This document shows, piece after piece, positions 26,143 to 35,720 of a DNA stretch of 64,000 nucleotides. Position numbers and translations under genes: made by a program. The notes beneath the pieces are model-generated. The model made no database searches, had not been told where the DNA came from, and saw only the letters and a list, made by a program, of their open reading frames with translations. Position 1 is the first letter of the stretch, and each line of letters begins with the position of its first letter. This DNA is from Limnephilus marmoratus (lineage: Eukaryota; Arthropoda; Insecta; Trichoptera; Limnephilidae): the NCBI GenBank assembly GCA_917880885.1, contig OU862922.1:20088627-20152626 (forward strand). Reading direction: 5' to 3'.

Positions 26143-28708
26143 TCTATAGCTGACTTGGCAACACTGATTAAGTCCTGGTTACTGGACGATGCCTGGACGC
26201 TCAGAGCCGATGAAAGCGAGGCATATAGAGTCGTTGCGTCAAAATTCAAAGAAGCGCTTATCAAATTGGAAAATAATGGTCCTACAGCCAAATTATGGGT
26301 TCAGTATTTCCAAATGATTACTCTTGTGAAGCATTTCATTGAAGCTGAGCGAATGGGAAACTGGCAACTACATCTCGACACTGTCCAAAGAATGCTTCCC
26401 TATTTTCATGCAAGCGGTCATTTCTTTTATGCAAAGTCTGCTCATCTGTATTTACAAGACATGCTAGATTTGGAAGGAAAAATGGATCCTATTGAATACC
26501 AAAAATTTACGACGGAAGGCTATTTCACGATTAGACGCTCGGACAAGTTTTGGTCAGGGATATGGTCTGACATGACTATCGAACAAACTTTGATGCGAAT
26601 GATGCATAGCTGTGGGGGTCTTACTCGTGGCCGTGGAATCAGTGAGAGCGTACTCGCCCTGTGGACTTTAGGAATGATAATCTTTGCATAACGTTTGTGA
26701 CGCCATTGAGGAATATAGTAACGTTAATCTACATACATGCGAGCAACATGTCGATATGAGAACTTCCCGTATCACTCGAGACGATCAAGACTTGAAAAAG
26801 CTGTTGGATTGGTTTTCTCAGCATTCTCCCTTCCCCGAAATCAATTCACTTCTTTCTATCAGTATTGGAATTGTCGGGGATGAAAAGATTAATTGTCATT
26901 TATCCAGAGAAATAGGTACCGAGAGGATGTCGAACATAGTTACCAGGTATACAAATTTTGAATCTATTAAATTCAAACGTAAGGACAAAGTTATTCCACT
27001 AGTAGCAGTCAACATCAGCATCAAGATCGGCGAAACAACTATTTCCATCAACCCGCTAATGTTTTTTTTTTTTTTTTTTTTTTTACATGAGCTCCACACA
27101 GGAGGCCCTGAGGAAAATAATTTCCCTCAGGGCCTATGTCATCTTTGGGGATGCTGTGTGGAGGGTTTTTTTAAGGAAGGGAAGGAGAGGAGAGTTCTGG
27201 GAAGGAAAAGGGTTTAAGGGGTGGGTAGGAATCTAGGGTTCAGTATGTCCTGGTCATCCGCCTCCAAGACCTAGACAAACCTCACCCTCATGAACCCGGG
27301 AAATGTTGTTCCAGAGAATGTGTATTTTGAAGAAATCTGACGAAGAATTGAAGGATTACCTTAAATTCGAACTCGCCCCATTTCCTTTGTCGCTTTTTTC
27401 TGAAGAAGGAATGCGGAAAGGTACGAAATCATCATTTTATGGTGTTTTTGAACAACTTCCAGAAGGCATGCAAATTGAAGGTAACAAAATAATTGTTGTG
27501 GATAGAGGATACCTTTTACATAAGGTTTTATGGAATCGTAATGATTTTTTTGGGTCAATTTGCGAGAAGTACGTTCACGACATCAGTATGGATCACATGC
27601 AGTTATTGTTTTCGATGGATATCCGCTAGATGATGGTGAAAAAAATACAAAAACCGCAGAAAGACTTCGCCGATCAAAGAAGAATATGTCTGCAGATGTT
27701 CTTTTCGATGAAACAATGCCAGTTCAAGTTTCACAAGAACGTTTTTTAGCCAATGAAAATAACAAAGTCCGTCTGATTTCGATGCTTACAAAGAAATTTA
27801 TACAGGCTGATTTTACAGTTAAGCAGGCTGAAGAAGATGCTGATGAGTTCATTGTCAATACTGCGATTTCCTTGTGTTCATCATTTGACGCTGTATTCGT
27901 TATTGGCGAAGACGTTGATCTCCTAGTTCTGCTAACAGCATTGGCACCACCCGAAAGTAGTATATATCTTCGCAAACCCGGGAGAGGCAAAACTTTTGAA
28001 AGACTGTATTCCGCGAATAGTGTGAAATACAAAGAAGCGGCTGAGAATATTCTGTTTCTCCATGCCTTTAGTGGCTGCGATACAACATCGTCCTTCTTCA
28101 ACCAAGGAAAAACAAAATTTTGTTCACTTGTACAGAACGACACAAGACTCAATGCCATGATAGGAATCTTCAAACAACATGATGCAAAATCAGAAGACAT
28201 AGAAGATGCAGGAACACGCTTTCTTGTTGCTTTGTACGGGGGTGACATGGATACGGAAACCTTAGAAGAAGTCCGCTACCAACGTTTCGCAAAGTCAACA
28301 ACAAAAAGCAAATTCAATCTTGCCTCTTTGCCACCAACGAACAACGCTGCACGGTACCATGCATTTAGGACGTACCACCAAGTCCAAAAATGGTATGGAA
28401 TCCAAAAAAATCCAGAAAACTGGGGCTGGAAACGTGGCACCAACGGGCTTGTTCCTGTAAGAATGACAAAGAAACCAGCACCCGAGACTTTATTGAAATT
28501 TATTTCATGTAATTGTAAAAAAGGATGCGGCGTTGCATGTGGCTGCAGGAAAGCTGGATATATGGTCACCACATATATGGTACATAAAATGGTCACCAAC
28601 ACTAACTGGGCGAAGCCAAACCAAAAGCTGCCTACAGGGCCTAGCAGTAAAACCCTACGGAGCGGGTTTTTAACAGCTAGTTATGTAATGAATAACCCGA
28701 AAAAATAA
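26143..28708 (+). pseudogene. Broken ORF: conserved N-terminal module, PIN/FEN1-like nuclease, Cys-rich motif
   Basis: Frame 1 (26143-26675) reads TLIKSWLLDDAW, WVQYFQMITLVKHFIEAERM, SAHLYLQDMLDL, FTIRRSDKFWSGIWSDMTIE and GGLTRGRGISESVLA. The frame shifts at about 26680 to NVCDAIEEYSNV. A retroelement interrupts at 27061-27301, then LFQRMCILKKSDEEL and KFELAPFPLSLFSEEGMRKG follow. A second shift lies at about 27580. The last frame (382 codons from 27560) has acidic residues at VFDGY (D19), EEDADEFIV (93, 95), IGEDVDLLVLL (118, 120) and SGCDTTS (174), the spacing of PIN/FEN1-like nucleases. CNCKKGCGVACGCRK is at 318-331. There is no ATG at the start and a stop at 26140. I know this architecture as a multi-copy uncharacterised family of invertebrate genomes; its function is not established. 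Confidence 0.72.
27061..27301 (-). mobile_element. Hairpin-tailed retroelement inserted in the nuclease ORF
   Basis: A run of about 24 T (reverse poly-A), the tail hairpin GGCCCTGAGG/CCTCAGGGCC (27104-27136) and the body up to CATGAACCCGG. The ORF reads SINPLM before and LFQRM after, and AATG flanks both sides (27057-27060 and the end of the insert), a probable short target duplication. The insertion is 5'-truncated relative to 3386-3730. Confidence 0.8.
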
Positions 28709-28756
28709 CACAAATTGGGAATTTCATAATTTTTTAGAAAAATATTCACATTTTCG

Positions 28757-29022
28757 CCACTGTAACTCGTTACCTATTAGACTTACAAAAAAAAACTTTA
28801 TACATAAAATGTACGTAATTTAGTTTTCTTCAAGTTCATCTTAAACAACTTGGTCGTAAAATCAACCATTTCATAATTATTTCGAAAAAACCGAATTTTG
28901 GGACCTTCAATCCAAGATGGCGGATCGAGCTCGAACCTCCCGAGGTCGAAAACTTTTTTTTTCTTTAGAGTCCCAATTTTAACAACATATATCAAAATCG
29001 CTACTACATGACCTTTTGCAAG
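28757..29022 (-). repeat. Right inverted repeat of the nuclease element
   Basis: Reverse complement of 25704-25970; includes AACTCGTTACCTATTAGACT and ends TGACCTTTTGCAAG. Confidence 0.85.
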
Positions 29023-29260
29023 CTAAAGGCCCTTTTTATCCCCCACTGACTGGGCTAGTAGGCAATATCAGATAAATGCGTGTTTGTGGGCGTGAGTGCC
29101 ACCAAAAGAGGGAATGCATTGTTATCGACAACGAGTCTATATGCGGAGTTTCAGCTCGATTGGACATCGGGAAGTGGGTTAATTTCCACTTCCAATACTT
29201 ACATTTATTCATTCTTTTTATTTTTTCATTTTTAACTTTATGAGTAAAACCTCAAATTGT

Positions 29261-29472
29261 AATATTTAAATAAATGAAGACAATATAAGCGAAACTCAAT
29301 CGAAAATCTAGAAACAGAAAAATCAGAAAAACATATTGACACCTCTGGGACACGAACCGGAAAAGCAAGAGGTCCTGGGTTCGTGTTCCAGAGGCGTCAA
29401 TATGTTTTTCTGATTTTTCTGTTTCTAGATTTTCGATTGAGTTTCGCTTACATTGTCTTCATTTATTTAAAT
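29261..29472. repeat. Foldback with about 95-bp arms and tRNA-like centre
   Basis: Arms 29261-29358 and 29378-29472 pair almost perfectly (AAATGAAGACAATATAAGCG; CGAAAATCTAGAAACAGAAA; GACACCTCTGGGACACGAAC). The loop of about 20 bases holds GCAAGAGGTCCT; the right arm includes GGGTTCGTGTTCC, a B-box-like sequence. The design matches 12829-13062 but the arms are unrelated in sequence. Confidence 0.8.
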
Positions 29473-29879
29473 TTATTCATTCAATCAAGAAAAAAAATCG
29501 GACCTCAAATTGATACATTTAAAAAAAAAATGGGTGCTGCCAGGTCCGATGTTTATTTTTTTTATTTATTCTTTTTATTGAGGAAACAAACAGTCATACA
29601 GTAAAATAATTTTATAACAAAAAATTTCATATGATCTTGACCAATTAAGTTCCATTATGTTAAATATTGGTTTAGTATTTTTACCTACTCAACTCATTAA
29701 ATGACATAAAAAAAATAAACATAATAAAGAAAAACATAAAAAAGAAGAACATGAAACATAATAAAGAAAAACGTAAAATTATTAACAAACATGGATATAC
29801 TATTTACAGTATTTACTATGGTTGATAATAATATAATTTTCACAAAAGAGAGAGAAAAAAAGTATTTTAAGTTATTAAT
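29473..29879. other. Unclassified AT-rich DNA
   Basis: A-rich simple sequence; nothing supported. Confidence 0.35.
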
Positions 29880-30160
29880 TTATTAAGCTGCATTTTATAT
29901 GATTTCAAGTCATGGTTGAAAATGTCCACATCTCGTAAGTTTCACAGATACGTACTATTACAGAGTTTTGCGCGTAATTAGATTTACCGTGTGGTATTCT
30001 AAATAAGTCGTTCGATCTGGTGTTTGTTTGGGGCGACGAAATGCAAAAATTACTAACAAATATGATGAATCAACAAGGCAGTTCATGATTTTGTGTAAGA
30101 ATAATGCATCAGAGATTTTTCTGCGTTTATATAAAGCGATAGGGTCAAATTTATATTAAT
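29880..30160 (-). mobile_element. LINE ORF2 C-terminal relic
   Basis: Minus-strand translation gives IALYKRRKISDALFLHKIM, LVDSSYLL, FRRPKQTPDRTTYLEYHT and DVDIFN-type residues. The order is as in 7410-8051, with several stops. Confidence 0.65.
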
Positions 30161-31070
30161 AAAACAAAACTAATACTATGCACGTAGATGAAACAATTCG
30201 TAGCGTTGATGTTTTCATCTACGTATGAGCGGAGGATGAATTTGCCAGTTAGATACTTACATCCGAAAAGGCTTGTATTTTCAAACCGTCCGGATATTAT
30301 ACGAGTAGTGAAAGCGTGTTTTTTCCCTGATCGAATCATGTAATCTTGACGAATTGGGGAAATTTTCAAAGAGATGAAAACGCAGAAGGCTTGGTAGTAG
30401 GTAGTAATGAATAATATACATCATTGTATCCGGCTTCGTCTTCGCAAACGCGAGAATATAAATATATCATTCCATGATATGTTACATGAGTAGTAAATTA
30501 TATATTGATATGGCAACCATTGGCAGTTCGTTGCCTCACCTCATTGGGAGTTAAAAGTAAGATTAAAAAAGGAAAAAAAAAACTCTCCGATACATCAAAA
30601 AACGATTCAATCAAATATTTGTGGCTAAATATTATATTGAGGTAGACTACAAAAAATAGATTTAAAAACGAAAATCACAATTAACGTAAGAAACTGTTAA
30701 TTTTTTTTAAAATTAATATCTTCAACAATTAACTTCTTTCAGTAACAACGATAATACGATAATCAAATAAAAAATATCTGTTCATTCTTGCCAAATATTA
30801 TTCCGTGCAAATTTTGTAGGAGCTGCGCAATCAGGCATCTAGTAGATTTTCAAGGTTTTGCAGATCTACCGCTCTGGCGCCACTAATATTTTGTGTATGG
30901 CTCTAAGAAATATGACGGAAGGTCTTATAGGTGCTCATATTCAAACGTACCTATGGGAATTGGGATTCATTTAGGACTCGTTTAGTAAAATTACAATACA
31001 AGTTTGTCGCATTTATCAATGATTATTTTTTTTTGTATTTCTTGGGCACTGACTATGTAACAATTTCTAG
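30161..31070. other. Unclassified DNA, possibly old LINE upstream part
   Basis: A 72-codon minus-strand frame at 30151-30369 has no clear match. The remainder is featureless. Confidence 0.3.
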
Positions 31071-31971
31071 ACATTTTTGTTTAGAAAAGTTTTATTTTTC
31101 GATGTACATTTGTTACTTTAATTTAAAAAAAATTTGCGACCGGTTTCGACACGTCCGTATCATTAACGAGCAAACTTAAAACTAACTTAAAAATTCTATA
31201 CAAGTACACAATTAATTAGGCGGGGGTAGTGGGAGGGGGGAATTTGGTGGAGGGGGAGGACGGTGGGAGGAGTCAAAATTACATGGAAACATCGTAAGCA
31301 AAGGTGATTTACATGGTGCTATTATTTTATTAACTAAATTAATTTTAGATTTAATTTTTTTGTTGATTTCTAAAGTTTCTAATGCGCACAAATTAAAATA
31401 TGAATTTACATTGCAATGTTTAAACTTACTTTTTTTCTTTTTTGAAGCTATGACCTGTCTCTATGAGATGGTTAGCAAACTCTGAGTAGTTAATAATTAC
31501 TCAGAGTTTGCTAACCATCTCATAGAGACAGGTCATAGCTTCAAGTTAATAATAGTAGTAGTTAATAGTTAATAACTACTCAGAGTTTGCTAACCATCTC
31601 ATAGAGACAGGTCATAGCTTCAAGTTAATAATAGTAGTAGTTAATAGTTAATAACTACTCAGAGTTTGCTAACCATCTCATAGAGACAGGTCATAGCTTC
31701 AAAAAAGAAAAAAGTAAGTTTAAACATTGCATGTAAATCACCTCTACTTACGATGTTTCCATGTAATTTTGACTCCTCCCACCGTCCTCCCCCTCCACCA
31801 AATTCCCCCCTCCCACTACCCCCGCCTAATTAATTGTGTACTTGTATAGAATTTTTAAGTTAGTTTTAAGTTTGCTCGTTAATGATACGGACGTGTCGAA
31901 ACCGGTCGCAAAATTTTTTTAAATTAAAGTAACAAATGTACATCGAAAAATAAAACTTTTCAAAACAAAAA
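31071..31971. mobile_element. Penelope-like element relic arranged as a foldback
   Basis: Outer arms 31071-31318 and 31722-31971 are inverted copies (GCGACCGGTTTCGACACGTC, GTGGGAGGAGTCAAAATTAC). The centre encodes, in reverse, the EFANHLIETGHSF end of the GIY-YIG region seen intact at 39595-39816. The axis is near 31495. The right arm carries three tandem copies of a 79-base unit (CAGAGTTTG at 31502, 31581 and 31660). Inverted or direct partial duplication of ends is typical of Penelope-like elements. Confidence 0.8.
31498..31701 (+). repeat. Three tandem copies, 79-base period
   Basis: Each unit holds CTCAGAGTTTGCTAACCATC, TCATAGAGACAGGTCATAGC and a TTAATAATAGTAGTAGTTAA linker. The last unit is incomplete. 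The copies are nearly identical, so the expansion is recent. Confidence 0.9.
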
Positions 31972-32624
31972 TGTTTATTTTATTGAATTTTACTTTTATT
32001 TTCTTGATTGAATGAATGTGTGAATAAAACGGAATCTTGGAAGTGGAAATTAACTCACTTCCCGACATTTCGTTGTCGATGACAATGCATTCAATCACCT
32101 TTTGCTGGCAATCACCCACACACACGGAGACGTGTACGCATTTCCCTGAATTTCGATGATATTAAAGCACTAGATACACGAAATAAATGTCGGTCTAATC
32201 AACTCGGGATTGGTAGCATGGTTGATTCCGATCACTGGGTAGGAAGGTTCAATCTCGGTCAAACCATATATTTTTTTAAATTAAAGGCATTTGAAAATAG
32301 ATGTTTATAATAAAAAAGGAGATGAGTGCATAAATGCTCTTTAGAGAAAACCGCCACTGATGGCAACACGCTAGAAACGAAAGTAATCCCTATGGCTAAC
32401 AATAATAAACAAGCCAAGTTGGCGCATTGCTTATGAAAGTAGGTCACTGTAAATTGAAAACAACAATAATGTTGTAATATTACACGCTAATCCCTCAGGC
32501 TTCGGGCATATTTTTTCAGAACGTCAAAGGTGATAATTATAATTTCAAATTTTATAATTCAAAATAAACACATAATTTTTGAAATATAAGTTTTTTAATA
32601 CAAACAAAAAATCGAGTACAGCTC
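31972..32624. other. Unclassified DNA
   Basis: No gene or repeat family recognised. Confidence 0.35.
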
Positions 32625-32890
32625 TCACACAGTAGAAGGGAAACTTTACCAAAACAATCTCAACCAATAGGAGCCTTGAAAACTGTGGTCATAATCAAAG
32701 GGGTCAACGAGTGTAGACCTAGGTCATTTCCGTTTCATACCTTAGCCACAAGAGCCTTGAAAAGTGACATCATAATCAAAGCGGCCAATCAGCGTAGTTT
32801 GATGCTTCGCAGGTTCTGTAATGCATCATTTCCGTTTCATACAAATTCCAAATCACAACGGGGCTAAAGAAGTGTCACTTCAAAAAGTTT
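32625..32890 (-). repeat. MITE-like repeat, copy 2
   Basis: Reverse relative of 10636-10910: AAACTTTACCAAAACAATCT at one end and AAAGAAGTGTCACTTCAAAA at the other. Internal CGGTTTCAT-type and CATAATCAAAG motifs are repeated twice inside. Confidence 0.65.
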
Positions 32891-34080
32891 TAAGTAAGGC
32901 TCACCTCACGTTTTTTCAAACTAAAATTAGTGATAAAGAAAAAAAAATACACGTATTTTATTAAATAAATGTATTATGAACCTTATAGTGAGCTCACTTT
33001 TTTGTTGTTTCATATAAAAATAATTAATAAAAAAATCTTAAAGTTTCACACTTTTTTTTTCTAAATGCGGTCGGAAACTTTGGCTCCATGAAGGTGTGCA
33101 TTTGAATTATTTTGTGGTTAACTTATTGATTTGTGATGTTATTTTATTATTTATTTTAGTGTGATGTTTTCTCTTATTAACACCGTTTAAAGAGACAACA
33201 ATTTGTATGAAACCTGTATGAGTTGTTCCCAAAATTGCACGAATCAGCCCGAGGTGTTGATCCGCCTTTTCGGTTTTTTTATCAGGAGGAAAAATAGAGT
33301 TATCTTTGAATGTTAACAAAATTTTATTTATATGGTAAAGGTAATCAACAATCATAGGCTAGGTCCGCTAGGTCCTCACTATGAGAACTTACCGAGCCTC
33401 TCCCAAAATGCAATAGGCCACTTGCATGAATTTCATACGACTTGGAAAAAATCGTATGGATACATTTTTTTACTAAGATTACGAAAATGTTAGTAAAAAT
33501 TTTGTACAGTTTTTTTTAAATAAATAAATCCATTATTTAGGCTCTTGACGTCACTACATGAAAATGTTCCTATTAATTTTATAAAATTCCCCACTGATTT
33601 ATTTTTTTATCTGGCAACACTTTGATTTCAGGTGAATTTTTGAATTTGACGTTTAACGTTCACCAGATTTATTGTTTGTTCCCTGGAACTTATCATTTGG
33701 TTTGACTTTTTGACAGATGTTATGAAGAGAACCCCGTATATTTTATGCTGTCTGTACGTGTTTTAGAGGTATAATGGTAATGGTGCTGATTTTAACAAAA
33801 TCAATTTTATAATATTCTTATTATTATTATAATTTACAAGTACAAGTATATTACATTGGATTTAGTAATATAGACGTTGAACATTATAATGATTTATGAT
33901 CAATAAGATGGATCAAGGAAAAAAATATTTATGAGATGTAATCTGTACCTCGATATGTATATATCGAGGTACAGATATGTACCTCGACCCCTGTCTCAAC
34001 ACAGGTATACCCTAGTGAGACAGGCATCGAATAATGTAATACAAACATACTTTTTATAGATAAATAAATAATAAAAAAAT
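32891..34080. other. Unclassified DNA
   Basis: Contains a short palindrome, CTGTACCTCGATAT..ATATCGAGGTACAG, at 33945-33976, and otherwise nothing supported. Confidence 0.35.
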
Positions 34081-34086
34081 ATATAT

Positions 34087-34552
34087 ATTTTTCGACTCTG
34101 TGCAGAAACGGGCAGTCCGTTTGATAGATTCTCCCATCTTAACAGACGGATTGCAATCTTTAGAGCACAGGCGTCGGGTGGGAATGCTATCCTTGTTCTA
34201 CCGGTATTACAATGGAAGATGCTCCGAGGAACTAGCATAATTGATCCCTTCGGCACCGGTGCATAGTCGGGAAACACGCCAAACGCGTGCCCAACATTTG
34301 TACACAGTTGACATTTGTCACATGAGAACGGGTCGTTTCTTCGACTCGTTCTTGTGTTCAACAGCTCGGCTGTGGAATGATTTGCCGGCCTCTGTGTTTC
34401 CTCCTTCCTACAACATGGGTCTCTTCAAGACCAATGTTCATTCCTTCCTCTCCTCAAAAAGGCCTTCCACACAGCAACCCAGATGACATAGGCCTTGAGG
34501 GAAATTATTTTCCTCAGGGCCTCCTGTGTGGAGTTAATGTAAAAAAAAAAAA
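34087..34552 (+). mobile_element. LINE ORF2 C-terminus with 3' hairpin
   Basis: Frame: DSVQKRAVRLIDSPILTDGL, QSLEHRRRVGMLSLFYRYYN, TRQTRAQHLYTVDICHMRTG and FFDSFLCSTARLWNDLPASV, ending SSKRPSTQQPR at 34484-34486. One in-frame stop near 34232. The hairpin GGCCTTGAGGG..CCTCAGGGCC (34490-34521) and poly-A complete the end. Sister of 14541-14970. Confidence 0.87.
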
Positions 34553-35555
34553 AATTTAGTATGCCTCGTTATTCGCCTGTGCCATTCGTGTGGAAAACGT
34601 TTCGTTTTTAAATGATCTTTCGTAATTATCGTTTTTTCGCACCCATAAAATTATGTCCCGTCTTTCCGGTTTATAAAAAATGGTCTGATTTTTCGGATTG
34701 AAATTTTCAAAAAATCGCCAGAGTTTCAAAAATACGATTAAGAAAAAATACAGAATGTCTTAGAATATTTGCATAACCGGATTTTTTTTAAAAAATGCGA
34801 TTCAAGTGGCCTATTAAATAATTAAATTAAGCAGTCAAAAGGATAAAATAAAGTGCATGAAATCAATTGTGATCATTATTGATCATTAGTGTATTCGAGC
34901 CTTCCCATTAAAGGAGTAATCCTTTTGACGGCTGTAATATCCTTTATAGACACATAGTTTCATTTGCTATTTTAATAGATGCTGTTAGGCTTAGAACCTC
35001 TGTCAAGTTCCGACAGCGGCCGCTAGAGCGGTACATCCCAGCGCTGTACGTGTCGTAAACTCGAAAGCACCGAAATTTACCGAAGGATTTACCGAAGCGG
35101 TGCCGGGTGCGGTGACGGCCGACAACTGCCAGGAAGCTCAGATTTAATTCGTAGACAGTTAGAGTCAGTCGTGTGACCAAGAAATATGCTCGTTTATCAA
35201 CTGAATAAAATTTTCACTGGCATTTTTAGTAAGGCTGTTTTTAAAGTGTTCAAGGGAAATATGTCATAAATCGCCAGAAATTTCGAAAACAAGAGCTTAA
35301 AGTAGCTGAATACGTAAAAGATGAGCTGAAAAAAAAATAGTAAATCAGGGAGGCCTATTTCCAAAGAAGGAAATCCATAACCTTACGAAGGAGAAGATGA
35401 TCATAAAACGATATTGGATTAAAAAAAATGAGAAAAAACGTCGTATTGTTATTTTAAAATTGATTTCTAAGTTACATAAGTTGTAAAACTTTATAAGATA
35501 AAATGATTCAAGAATTTTATCTCCTTGGCAGTGTTCGATTTCTTTTATTTTATTT
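34553..35555. other. Unclassified DNA
   Basis: A GC-richer patch at 35000-35130 contains no convincing exon. No repeat call. Confidence 0.35.
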
Positions 35556-35559
35556 CAGT

Positions 35560-35720
35560 AATGTACAAGAGCCCCATCTGCTCCCAAAGTTGGGGCTATT
35601 GCATAATCAATTGGGATATCTTGTAAGGCTGGAGATAGTTGGGAAGGGAAAGAGATGGGCAAGAGATATGTCAAACTGACATCACGTAAATAGCAAAGAG
35701 ATATTATACACGGTTCTTCA
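35560..35720 (+). repeat. Diverged SINE-A fragment
   Basis: CATCTGCTCCCAAAGTTGGG, AATCAATTGGGATATCTTGT and AGGGAAAGAGATGGGCAAGAG follow the order of 6060-6160 at lower identity. Confidence 0.5.

Larger units (their letters stand above)
25704..29022 (+). mobile_element. DNA element with 266-bp inverted repeats and a PIN/FEN1-like nuclease gene
   Basis: The inverted repeats 25704-25970 and 28757-29022 share CTTGCAAAAGGTCATGTAGT, CGGATCGAGCTC-type, CAAGATGGCGGATC and AGTCTAATAGGTAACGAG segments. Between them lies one broken gene (26143-28708) that itself carries a retroelement insertion at 27061-27301. Long TIRs plus a nuclease-like ORF suggest a self-mobilising DNA transposon. Academ elements are known to encode an XPG/FEN1-type nuclease, so they are one candidate, but I cannot confirm the superfamily or a target duplication. 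Confidence 0.7.
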
